Notes: generated by a model from the sequence alone, not told the origin. A stretch of DNA of 16,059 nucleotides from a bacterium (GCA_024278215.1 JAJRTR010000131.1:1-16059); one strand, 5' to 3'; counted from the first letter of the stretch, positions 9,240-16,059 are shown. Program-made: numbers and translations.

Positions 9240-10184
9240 ATGGGTTATAATGGAATAATTAGTACGAAGTATCGCATAGTCGGTGTCGGTGGCTGCGGAT
9301 GTAATTGCCTGAACTGGATACAGGAACGCGAGCAGATAGATTCCGGCTATGTAGTGATCGACAGCGATACCGTGGCGCTTGATAAATCACCCGTAAGGCG
9401 AAAACTGCGAATAGATTATACAGCACACGGGAAATCCGTCGCGGATAAAATGGCAGCCGTCAGCCTGGCGGCAACCGAGATGAAAGATAGGATAAGATCA
9501 TCGGTCGCCGGTAATGATTTTGTTTTTCTACTCGCGGGCATGGGCGGCGTGACCGGTACATCCGCAGCACCCGCCGCAGCGCTTGCCGCTTCTGAAGCCG
9601 GCGCTGTTTCTGTCGCTCTTGTTACAATGCCGTTTACATTCGAAGGTAAAAAAACGCGTGCGTTCGCGGAACTCGGACTGGACAATCTCGGACAATATGC
9701 CGACACGGTATTCTGCGTGGAAAACGACGCGCTTCTCAGATATCTGGGCTCCGACAGGAATATGAACATGGTTGCCGAAGCGGGCTATGTTTTTTTCTAT
9801 GAAGCCATTCTTACGCTTATGGATACAGTAAATACGCGTGGAGAACTCAATGTATCACTGATAGATGTAAAGAACATTCTGTCAGGGCACAGGCTCGGAA
9901 TCATCGGCATGGGAGAAAGCACAGGCGGCAATTTTCCCACAAGCAAGGCCATGACGGAGGCGCTCGACGGCTATTTTCTGAAAGATAATCTTGAACAGGC
10001 TGCATCAATTCTTGTCGTCATCAGGGGTGCGGATGGCCCTCTCTACGAAGTAAATACCGCAATGGGACTTGTAAACGACAGGATCGGCGATGGTACGCTG
10101 GTCTTCAACCATGTCATTAGCGATTCTTCTTTCATGAATTCAGTCAGGGTTGTTATTTTCGCAGTATATCAATGCCTTGCATGA
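9240..10184 (+). CDS. Divergent FtsZ-like (tubulin-family) GTPase
   Basis: This 314-residue protein shows the FtsZ order of motifs: YRIVGVGGCGCNCLN (11-25) as the first nucleotide-binding loop, GMGGVTGTSAAP (100-111) in the place of the tubulin signature GGGTGTG, TMPFTFEGKKTRAFAE (129-144), ENDALLRYL (161-169), LNVSLIDVKNIL (203-214) as the T7 loop, and IGMGESTGG. Three features differ from a dividing FtsZ: the signature reads GGVTGTS, the first catalytic Asp of the T7 loop (NxDxxD) is Ser206 while Asp209 remains, and the protein ends after the core, without the linker and C-terminal peptide that bind FtsA/ZipA-type partners. It may polymerise without normal GTP hydrolysis, or regulate another FtsZ. 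The ATG at 9240 fits the FtsZ N-terminus; a TTG at 9201 is an alternative. It ends in TGA. Confidence 0.85.
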   Translation: MGYNGIISTKYRIVGVGGCGCNCLNWIQEREQIDSGYVVIDSDTVALDKSPVRRKLRIDYTAHGKSVADKMAAVSLAATEMKDRIRSSVAGNDFVFLLAGMGGVTGTSAAPAAALAASEAGAVSVALVTMPFTFEGKKTRAFAELGLDNLGQYADTVFCVENDALLRYLGSDRNMNMVAEAGYVFFYEAILTLMDTVNTRGELNVSLIDVKNILSGHRLGIIGMGESTGGNFPTSKAMTEALDGYFLKDNLEQAASILVVIRGADGPLYEVNTAMGLVNDRIGDGTLVFNHVISDSSFMNSVRVVIFAVYQCLA

Positions 10185-10223
10185 TTAGCCCAATACAGCT
10201 TATTCAAACAAAAACTACTTGAA

Positions 10224-10271
10224 TTTGGAGTGCGACAATTTATTGTCGCTTTCGCGGCCCTGCACTCCAAA
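10224..10271. repeat. Nested palindrome (48 bp)
   Basis: The outer arms TTTGGAGTGC (10224-10233) and GCACTCCAAA (10262-10271) are perfect inverted repeats. Inside, GCGACAAT-TT-ATTGTCGC (10232-10249) is a second perfect palindrome that shares two bases with the left outer arm. It lies 40 bp after the FtsZ-like stop codon. With no T-run it is an unlikely intrinsic terminator; it looks like a REP-type repeat that may recur in the genome. Confidence 0.6.
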
Positions 10272-10306
10272 GTGCTTCGTGCTCTCTAATGTAAGCAGTA
10301 TTGAGC

Positions 10307-10574
10307 ATAGTGTCATGTCACACTTGTAAATGCGCAAGATGTGCAGGGCGGGGGCACCGTACCCCGCCTAACCCCAGTACCGTTCAAATACGGGCAGGGA
10401 AACAATAAAAACGCTGATAAACACTGGCGTTATTTGGCACATTAGGTCTTAACTGAACGGTATTGCGCCCAACCCGGCTTTCTTTGTGAGAAATTCGGGT
10501 TGATTCCGGATCGTGTTTTCTTGAAATTCTGCACATGTTTCAAAAACGCACAAGTTCTGTTGACATGACACTAT
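10307..10574. mobile_element. 268-bp element with 14-bp terminal inverted repeats
   Basis: ATAGTGTCATGTCA (10307-10320) occurs perfectly inverted at 10561-10574. The inside encodes nothing recognisable. It contains further inverted pairs: GGCGGGG/CCCCGCC (10347-10353 and 10362-10368) and TACCGTTCA/TGAACGGTA (10378-10386 and 10454-10462). A TA dinucleotide sits at each end, which would fit IS630/Tc1-type insertion, but TA is part of the repeat itself and no longer target duplication is visible. It ends 17 bp from the stop codon of the dehydratase gene. It may be a MITE or an internally deleted insertion sequence. Confidence 0.5.
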
Positions 10575-10591
10575 CCATTTCACCAATGCAG

Positions 10592-11605
10592 CTAAAAGTT
10601 GATTCTCTTCAATAGTGTCATGAACTCTTTCTTGTTCATGGGTTTTTCCTGGTGGGACGTGTATGTTTTCACCTGCGGCTCGAACTGTCCGGGATAAGAA
10701 TATTCGCGCTCGAAAAGGTCGCGCACCTGCGGCAGGAGTATAAACATGTCTTCTGTTTCCACGGCGCGTGTAACCTCTTCCTCGGTCATCAGTTCCTCGT
10801 AGATTTTTTCACCCGGCTGTGCGCCAATGGTTCTGATCTCGATCTCATCGCGCTTTGCAGGGTCAGCGTACATATCAAGCATAATATCTACGAGGCCGGT
10901 CATTTTTATAACCGGCATTTTTGGTATGAAAATCTCGCCGCCTTTAGCAAGTCTTGTGGATTTAAAAACGAAATCGAGTGCTTCTTTCACAGTCATAACG
11001 AAGCGAGTCATTTCCGGATCGGTGAGAGTGATGGGGCCACCGTTTTCGATCTGCCTGCGAAAGACCGGCAGCACAGACCCGCGTGAGCCGAGCAGATTCC
11101 CGAACCTTACGGATGAAAAGATCGTTTTGCTTTTACCTTTATAATAGTTGGCTGCTGTGAAGAGCCGTTCGGCGAAAAGTTTAGAGACACCCATTGTGTT
11201 GCAGGGGTTTGTCGCTTTGTCGGAGCTGGTAAGCATCACCTTGCCGGCGCCGGCTTCCATAGCGGTTTCTATAATGTTGCGTGTTCCGTCGATGTTGGTC
11301 TTCAACGCTTCGAACGGATTATATTCGCAAGCGATAACATGTTTCATAGCTGCGGTGTGAAAGACGATGTCGACATCTTTCATCGCGTGCATGAGCCTTT
11401 CCTTATCACGCACGTCACCGATAAGAAACCTGACATTCCTGTGTTCCCACAGTTCTTTCTGCATATCGAATTGCTTGGATTCGTCGCGGCTGAATATGCG
11501 AATCGTTTTCGGCTCGTAATCGAGCAGAGCCCTTACAATAGTGCCGCCGACCGTTCCTGTGCCGCCGGTGATAAGGATAACTTTTCCTTTAAACAAATTC
11601 TTCAT
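10592..11605 (-). CDS. Nucleotide-sugar 4,6-dehydratase/epimerase (PseB/CapD-type SDR, flagellin glycosylation)
   Basis: This 337-residue Rossmann-fold SDR enzyme probably acts on UDP-GlcNAc in the cytoplasm as the first step toward a modified sugar. It has GGTGTVG (14-20) for NAD(P), GDVRD (63-67), HTAAMKHV (83-90), the catalytic segment SSDKATNPCNTMGVSK (127-142), VRFGNLLGSRGSV (166-178) and the C-terminal EIRTIGAQPGEKIYEEL. The Tyr of the usual YxxxK is Met138, as in the WbpM/PglF/CapD group, although the length is that of the short PseB/FlaA1 type. Its start overlaps the end of the upstream gene by 17 bases, which suggests translational coupling. Given the Maf-type partner, flagellin modification (pseudaminic or legionaminic acid-like) is the likely role; O-antigen synthesis is the alternative. 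It stops at TAG, with TGA three codons later. Confidence 0.88.
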   Translation of the reverse strand: MKNLFKGKVILITGGTGTVGGTIVRALLDYEPKTIRIFSRDESKQFDMQKELWEHRNVRFLIGDVRDKERLMHAMKDVDIVFHTAAMKHVIACEYNPFEALKTNIDGTRNIIETAMEAGAGKVMLTSSDKATNPCNTMGVSKLFAERLFTAANYYKGKSKTIFSSVRFGNLLGSRGSVLPVFRRQIENGGPITLTDPEMTRFVMTVKEALDFVFKSTRLAKGGEIFIPKMPVIKMTGLVDIMLDMYADPAKRDEIEIRTIGAQPGEKIYEELMTEEEVTRAVETEDMFILLPQVRDLFEREYSYPGQFEPQVKTYTSHQEKPMNKKEFMTLLKRINF

Positions 11606-13487
11606 CTCTCTCGAGCTCCAGTTCTTCTTTGACCATAGTGAAATGAATTCTCATATTTGCGCAAGCTTTATTTATTTTATCGTAGAGGTTTTTGTCGAGT
11701 TCGACAAGATTCTTGTATCTTTCGTTGCGCGGCAGCGTGTCATCCTCTTCGCTGTAGAAAATATGGGCCATTTGTCGTTCGAGCATCGGTGCAAGGAAGT
11801 TGAGAGGGCCCTGCTTATTTGTGTTTTTAAGCACTTTTTTAGAGTCGTTGATGCGCTTGAGGAGCCTGATAAGTTCCTTATTATTCTGCATGGCTTTTGA
11901 TCTTTCGAGAATGTCGATGGCACGGTTGCAGCTCTTTATTCCCTTTGACACAGTGTCTTCGAGTTCCTTGAAAGTATTGATATATCCCGTGAGTTTTTCA
12001 ATTACCATATCAGTATCTGGCGGTACATAGCTTTCATAAACGGCGTCGAGAACATCGCGCGGATTTTCTTCGATGTGATCTACGTATTTATCGATGGCGT
12101 CGGAGAGAGTCATGATCAGGGCGTCGTCGAGCTTTGCGCCCCCTTCGGTGGCATCGATAACTTCAGTCTTCATTCGCGGTATGCGCAGGTTGAACCAGTG
12201 AATAAACTCGAGGAAGCTTTTGTAGGTGCAGAGCGGTTTTCCGTATATGTCTTCTACTTCGACGATTTCATGTTTTCCATCTTCGAGGTCCTGCGAGAAT
12301 TTACCGTCGTCGAAGCTGCCGTCGGCATACCATTTCATGCCGGGGAATCCGAGGTCTACCCCTACGAGAATTATCGGGTCGGCACGCATCTGTCTTGCGA
12401 AATTGAAAGCGTCCGTAAGCACGGAACCGCCTGTGGTTATTATGCCTTTGCTGCCGAGCACATCTGAAAAAAGGCTTTCGGATATTCCCGAATGGTAGTA
12501 ATTGAACATGCGCCCGCCGTGGTTTTTCGGGGAGAAAGGAGTGAGTTCCATTGCGGGTATGAAATAAGCGAATGATGTGTCTATGCCTCTGATTTTGAAG
12601 AAATTGGCCGCCTGATAGTCGATGGAAATAATGCAGTCCGGTTCGACACCGTGTCTCAGCATGGGTTTTGTAGCAGTGTCGCAGGCCAGGATCAACGCCT
12701 TGCCTTTTGCACGCTCGAGTTGCTTCACATTTTTCTCGAGTGAAGGTCCGGGCGCGACAATGATGACCGGTTTCTTATCGAAACAGCCCTCGAGCATCGA
12801 GACTCCCGGATGCTTGATGGCAATAGAAAAATTCATCGCAATATTGTTCTGGAATATCGGGCCGCTGATCATGCCCGTGTAGAGGTTGAAAGTGAGGTAG
12901 GTTTTGGAAAGCTCTATCGCTTTCTTCGTTATGTCATGTATTTCGGGGAATGCGCTGATGTGTGGAAGGATGCTGATTTTGAAGTCAGGCAAATTGATAT
13001 GTGTTAGATTGGAAGTAAGCGTATATTTAAGTTCTTCCGGTGTGACGGCGAAAGACAGGATGACTCTGCCTGTAGAGAAAATATCGGTAATATCAACATT
13101 TTCGAGAGCTTTTCTGAAAACGCTTACATAAGGCTCCAGAACGACTATTACAGGATGCTTTATCCTTGAGAGAAGATACCTGACCTCATATCCGAAACCG
13201 AATCCGATAACAATGATTCTTGTATTTTCTTTGAAAAAGTCATTATCCGAATATCGCTTTTCAGCATCTTTATTGGGATCGAAAACAGAGTGACCGGTGA
13301 TTGTTTTCCCGTTGCGTGGATATACTTTAAATGTTGGAAATCCGCGCCGTCCTTCGAGTACCTCGATCTCGATACGGACATCGGGTCTGTCGTCTATATT
13401 TTTTTCTATGCGAACAAGGTCGTCATAGATAGAAGGACAGCGGGTACGCAGGAAATTGATGTTTTTCTCGTAAATTTCATTGTTCAT
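11589..13487 (-). CDS. Motility-associated factor (Maf) glycosyltransferase family, DUF115
   Basis: This 632-residue soluble protein carries the DUF115/MptE-like domain that defines Maf proteins, which transfer nonulosonic acids to flagellin. Residues 91-110 hold a Rossmann-like IGFGFGYEVRYLL. The DUF115 core begins at VIIVAPGPSLEKN (241-253) and continues through ACDTATKPML, EPDCIISIDYQ and GVDLGFPGMKWYADG (376-390). The C-terminal 170 residues are helical and charged. An AGGA lies about nine bases before the ATG at 13487. It is the first gene of a two-gene operon with the sugar dehydratase and lies next to flagellar cap genes, which supports flagellin glycosylation. The donor sugar and the target protein are inferred from family, not seen. 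It ends in TAA. Confidence 0.9.
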   Translation of the reverse strand: MNNEIYEKNINFLRTRCPSIYDDLVRIEKNIDDRPDVRIEIEVLEGRRGFPTFKVYPRNGKTITGHSVFDPNKDAEKRYSDNDFFKENTRIIVIGFGFGYEVRYLLSRIKHPVIVVLEPYVSVFRKALENVDITDIFSTGRVILSFAVTPEELKYTLTSNLTHINLPDFKISILPHISAFPEIHDITKKAIELSKTYLTFNLYTGMISGPIFQNNIAMNFSIAIKHPGVSMLEGCFDKKPVIIVAPGPSLEKNVKQLERAKGKALILACDTATKPMLRHGVEPDCIISIDYQAANFFKIRGIDTSFAYFIPAMELTPFSPKNHGGRMFNYYHSGISESLFSDVLGSKGIITTGGSVLTDAFNFARQMRADPIILVGVDLGFPGMKWYADGSFDDGKFSQDLEDGKHEIVEVEDIYGKPLCTYKSFLEFIHWFNLRIPRMKTEVIDATEGGAKLDDALIMTLSDAIDKYVDHIEENPRDVLDAVYESYVPPDTDMVIEKLTGYINTFKELEDTVSKGIKSCNRAIDILERSKAMQNNKELIRLLKRINDSKKVLKNTNKQGPLNFLAPMLERQMAHIFYSEEDDTLPRNERYKNLVELDKNLYDKINKACANMRIHFTMVKEELELERDEEFV

Positions 13488-13561
13488 TCAGATGTTCCTC
13501 GGAACAGGATACAGCGATCACCACAACCTGTCCTGGTGTCGTGTCAACTCTGTATTGATGT

Positions 13562-13587
13562 ATTTAGGCCCATTACCGTTCACTTTA
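13562..13587 (-). promoter_or_regulatory. Sigma-28 (FliA)-like promoter
   Basis: On the minus strand TAAAGTGA is followed by GCCTAAAT; TAAA and GCC are separated by 14 bases. The flagellar consensus is TAAA-N15-GCCGATAA, so both boxes are recognisable with one base less spacing. It lies about 75 bases before the Maf-type gene, whose flagellar role fits. Confidence 0.4.
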
Positions 13588-13780
13588 GCAACAATGATGT
13601 GTAAAAAAGACTGTATTTATCGCGAATATTGATACATATATCCTATCCTGGCATAGGCGGAACTAAAAAGGTCGCATTTTCGTGCCCAAACAAATGCGGT
13701 TTGAGCACGGTACACAGAGTTTCATCGTTCCACAGTCATCACACTCACACGAGTCTTCGCTATTTGGTGTGGGTAGAATA

Positions 13781-13810
13781 ATTATAGTGTGCCGCCGGTG
13801 AGACTGACAA
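13781..13810 (-). promoter_or_regulatory. Sigma-70-type promoter (minus strand)
   Basis: TTGTCA (13805-13810) and a perfect TATAAT (13781-13786) are 18 bases apart. Transcription would run toward the Maf-type gene with a leader of about 290 bases. Confidence 0.5.
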
Positions 13811-13845
13811 TCTGGCAACGACAACTGTATAGTTTTCCACAAATC

Positions 13846-13884
13846 CACCGTCCGGCAATCATTTGAAATTGCCGGGAAACGGTG
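13846..13884. repeat. Hairpin of 14 base pairs with one bulge
   Basis: CACCGT plus CCGGCAAT (13846-13859) pairs with ATTGCCGG, a three-base bulge and ACGGTG (13868-13884). It lies just upstream of the TTGTCA/TATAAT promoter. No T-run follows on either strand, so a protein-binding or RNA-structure role is more likely than termination. Confidence 0.55.
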
Positions 13885-13971
13885 AGTATTGTGGTAAACT
13901 CGGCACGAAAGCATGAATTCCCCGCACGAGCCGAAGTTCTTTTATGGTGAATGCGGAGCGTTCAGTCCATA

Positions 13972-13996
13972 CGTTCCGGGTCGAAGCCCCGGAACG
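13972..13996. repeat. Perfect 9-bp hairpin
   Basis: CGTTCCGGG (13972-13980), seven-base loop, CCCGGAACG (13988-13996). On the plus strand it is followed by ATAAAAAC rather than T residues, so it is not a clear terminator. It may be part of a structured transcript ending at the terminator about 130 bases further on. Confidence 0.5.
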
Positions 13997-14125
13997 ATAA
14001 AAACTCATTTTACCCATACGATTCAGCGAAGAGCCCACTCACACTCGTCCACACCGGTTTTTCCTCGTCCCGGGGTCTACTCTTGGGAACGCGCGAAAAC
14101 CCTGAAAATTCGTGAAAACCAGATA

Positions 14126-14157
14126 AAAAAACTCTCATCAAATCGACGAGAGTTTTT
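14126..14157 (-). terminator. Rho-independent terminator of the fliD-fliS operon
   Basis: AAAAAACTCTC (14126-14136) pairs with GAGAGTTTTT (14148-14157). On the minus strand the hairpin runs into seven T residues, about 60 bases after the fliS stop codon. The plus strand also has a T-run, so it may stop transcription from both sides. Confidence 0.88.
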
Positions 14158-14214
14158 ATTGCTGTATTCAAGATCACAAATTCCGCAAAGGAAAGTGGAC
14201 CTGGAAAACATCGT

Positions 14215-14649
14215 TCATGCCTGGGTCGAAATGCCGCCTGCATGATGAAGCATATTCTTTCTGTTTTCCTGGTTGACAATATGCCATGCTTCTCGAAGGT
14301 CTCTAAGGATGCGAAGCGCTTCGTCGATTTTTTCACTGCTGTTTTCGATGTTGGCCTCCACCAGTCGCATGTGAAGGTAAACATATATGGACTTGAGATT
14401 TTCTGCAACTTCACCACCGGCGTCCATGTTGAGTGAAACAGTAAGTTCAGTGACAATCTTCTGGGCTTTTATAAGGTTATTGTGAACTTCTTCCTTGTTG
14501 CTGCCCATGCTCTGCTGTGCAAGACGACACACCTTTATGGCTTCATCGTAAAGCATGATGATAAGCATCAGTGGTGTTGCCGTTTCAACTTTGTTGCGCA
14601 GGTACTGCCTGTATGCTCCTGGTGCAGGTTTATTCTGGTTAATGCTCAT
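14215..14649 (-). CDS. fliS: Flagellar export chaperone FliS
   Basis: This 144-residue cytoplasmic chaperone binds the C-terminus of flagellin before export and prevents premature assembly. It is the usual all-helical FliS: YRQYLRNKVETATPLMLIIMLYDEAIK at the start, the KAQKIVTELTVSLNMDAGGEVAENL core (the near-universal segment before the third helix), YVYLHMRLVEAN, and LRDLREAWHIV near the end. The start ATG at 14649 overlaps the stop of the upstream gene as ATGA, so translation is coupled. It is the last gene of the fliD operon and is followed by a strong terminator. It ends in TGA. No unusual residue was seen. Confidence 0.95.
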   Translation of the reverse strand: MSINQNKPAPGAYRQYLRNKVETATPLMLIIMLYDEAIKVCRLAQQSMGSNKEEVHNNLIKAQKIVTELTVSLNMDAGGEVAENLKSIYVYLHMRLVEANIENSSEKIDEALRILRDLREAWHIVNQENRKNMLHHAGGISTQA

Positions 14650-15287
14650 GAGTCCTCGCTAAATGAAAATTCAGAAACCATTGTTCTGATCTCCGGGATA
14701 GTTTCCTCGAGTTCGCCGATAGCCGGCTCCAGCTCATATTCAAGGAAGTCGTTTATCAGGGTTATGTCGTTGTTCTCCATAGCTTCCATGAGTTCCTTGA
14801 GTGTATCATTGAACTTATTTAGGAAATCCCTGAGAGTGCCTTTATCTCCGTAATGGACTTCATCCATTTTAAGTGCGCCGATAACGTCGATCTGTTCGAA
14901 AAGGTTGAAGAGCCAGATCATTTTTCCGATATTATCGCTGAGCTTGGTCATACCCTGTTCGATCTCTTCGGACAGCATATGTCCAACGATGTCGTTTATT
15001 TCCTCTTTGACACCGTCAAGAATTTTAATAGCTCCGTCCAGTTCTTTTGCAAGGTTATCCTGTACGGATTCTGTTTTGAAACTTATCTGGTGAATCTGGT
15101 CCAGTGTTACCTGTTCCGGAGTAAGGTCCATGTCGGTTCCGTCCTGGAGTTCGTCGACCTTAACTTCCACAATGACCTTTTTTTCATCGACAAGCAGCCG
15201 CTCATTTATGTCCTTGATCATGTCGCTAAGCGTCAGGTCTTCTTCGTAAGTCCAGCTTTTTTGCTCGTCGTCAACGAGGACTCTCAT
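14646..15287 (-). CDS. Unknown acidic protein encoded between fliD and fliS
   Basis: I do not recognise this 213-residue protein. It has no signal peptide or membrane segment and no Cys, and it is strongly acidic. Residues 1-75 alternate beta strands and a helix (MRVLVDDEQKSWTYEED, then VIVEVKVDEL and QIHQISFKT), suggesting a small alpha/beta domain. Residues 76-205 look like long amphipathic helices, with a conspicuous FLEYELEPAIGELEE near 182. It starts 24 bases after the fliD stop and overlaps fliS by four bases, so it is a true operon member. In many bacteria fliT, the FliD export chaperone, holds this position; a FliT-like helical role is a reasonable guess from position and helix content, not from sequence identity. 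It ends in TGA. Confidence 0.82.
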   Translation of the reverse strand: MRVLVDDEQKSWTYEEDLTLSDMIKDINERLLVDEKKVIVEVKVDELQDGTDMDLTPEQVTLDQIHQISFKTESVQDNLAKELDGAIKILDGVKEEINDIVGHMLSEEIEQGMTKLSDNIGKMIWLFNLFEQIDVIGALKMDEVHYGDKGTLRDFLNKFNDTLKELMEAMENNDITLINDFLEYELEPAIGELEETIPEIRTMVSEFSFSEDS

Positions 15288-15311
15288 AATGCCTATTCTC
15301 TCAATCTAAAA

Positions 15312-16059
15312 TTATTTCTTGCTACTTGCGGATGACAGGCTTGCGAGTTGCTGCGTGAGATAGTCACTCTGCGTCTGGAGTTGCGCGAGGGCCGATTCCA
15401 TCGCTGTCCATTCATTTCGCATTGTGTCTTCCACGCTTGCGAGTCTTTCTTCCCAGCTGGCTTTGTCGTCGTCCAGGTCGTCGATGCGGTTCTCGATGCT
15501 CATAATCCGGTTGTAGTATACTCCGGCGTCCGTCTCGATGACACTGACCTCGGTCTGCGCCTCTATATAAGTGTCGAGCTGATCCGCCCAGCCTTCGAGC
15601 AGTGAGGTGACCTGTGATTTATCGTTGGCGAGAGCGTCTCGCAGTTTTTGTTCGTCGAATTCGATATTGTCGGAAACAGACGAACCGATCGACGCTTCAC
15701 TTGTGATGCCGATCTGCTAAAGAATCTGGTAGTCGGGCTGAGTCGTGTCGATATATCCTGTTGTCCGCATCCTGATTTCGGATTTTGTGGACTGGAGATC
15801 GAAATCGCCGTTGAGGATTCCGGTGCGATAGTCTTCATCCGTTGCGGGGTCGGCTATCGGTTTTTCTGTGATGTAATTTGCAAGCATGTCGGTCGTCGTG
15901 TTGAACTGATCGACAAAATCGCTGACAAGCTGCACAAAATCGTCGTCGGCGAGACCTACAGTAACTTCGACAGGATTGCCCGGGTCGGCGGAATTCGCCT
16001 GGAGCGTGACACCTGTAATTGCGTTGCTGAACGTGTTGGTCTCGCTTTGCACGGCAATT
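15312..16059 (-). CDS. fliD: Flagellar filament cap protein FliD, 3' part, with an in-frame TAG
   Basis: FliD caps the growing flagellum and guides flagellin folding outside the cell. The gene continues beyond the right edge. Visible from 16058 is NTFSNAITGVTLQANSADPG, the usual NTxxxxxxGVTL region, then VQLVSDFVDQFNTTTDML. The reading frame meets TAG at 15717-15719, just before QIGIT, the usual [DQ]IGIT segment, and continues in the same frame for 134 codons: FDEQKLRDALAND, the ENRIDDLDDDKASWEERL coiled coil, and TAMESALAQLQTQSDYL, all typical of the FliD C-terminus, ending in TAA at 15312. Only this codon interrupts the gene. It may be a recent nonsense mutation, a sequence error, or a UAG read as an amino acid. 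It is followed by the unknown gene and fliS. Confidence 0.88.

Larger units (their letters stand above)
13488..14125. other. Non-coding stretch between the glycosylation and flagellar operons
   Basis: No supported gene was found. The stretch holds two candidate minus-strand promoters (13562-13587 and 13781-13810), two hairpins (13846-13884 and 13972-13996) and a possible plus-strand promoter TTGAAA-N18-TATTGT (13863-13892). The minus-strand leader includes a Cys-rich open frame ending at 13663 (CECDDCG...CVPC) without a good start codon. An unrecognised structured RNA of about 200 bases ending at the 14126-14157 terminator is possible on the plus strand. Confidence 0.4.

Noticed and set aside
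13972-13996. tRNA-like T-arm
   Set aside because: The loop TCGAAGC is not a T-loop and no other cloverleaf arms or acceptor stem are present.
13913-14245. 110-codon plus-strand frame
   Set aside because: No ribosome-binding site, composition unlike a protein, and it runs through the fliS terminator into the fliS gene antisense.

Overview
The window reads as a piece of a chromosome from a free-living, flagellated bacterium of moderate G+C content. No ribosomal RNA gene is present, so I do not name a taxon. It carries a HrcA/CIRCE-controlled groES-groEL operon, flagellar cap and export-chaperone genes (fliD, fliS) and a flagellin-glycosylation pair. The long intergenic regions and small inverted-repeat elements suggest an uncultured lineage with relaxed gene packing.

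Layout. 1-5740 is almost all minus strand: a GT-C membrane glycosyltransferase, a C_GCAxxG_C_C family redox-type protein, groEL, groES (with a well-formed CIRCE operator and promoter), and an alpha/beta hydrolase. 5740-6792 is a divergent non-coding kilobase. It holds a 179-bp MITE-like element with a target-site duplication, a CRP-like palindrome, two terminator hairpins, a long cruciform and a possible attenuator. 6793-10184 is plus strand: a tyrosyl-tRNA synthetase with a YbaK-type tRNA-editing domain fused to its N-terminus, a DUF6125-like protein, and a divergent FtsZ-like GTPase. 10185-10591 holds a nested palindrome and a second, 268-bp element bounded by inverted repeats. 10592-13487 (minus) is a translationally coupled DUF115/Maf-type protein and a nucleotide-sugar 4,6-dehydratase. 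13488-14214 is non-coding with candidate promoters and a terminator. 14215-16059 (minus) is fliD (cut by the window edge), an unknown acidic protein, and fliS.

How the genes work together. The right half concerns flagella: the sugar-nucleotide dehydratase and the Maf-type protein probably modify flagellin, while FliD and FliS cap the filament and chaperone flagellin. The left half is general proteostasis and housekeeping.

The observations most worth a second look are: (i) the YbaK-TyrRS fusion, in which the catalytic Lys of the editing domain appears to be Thr; (ii) a single in-frame TAG inside an otherwise intact fliD; (iii) the FtsZ-like protein with a substituted tubulin signature and T7 loop and no C-terminal tail; (iv) the two small inverted-repeat elements; and (v) the unknown gene sitting where fliT would be expected.
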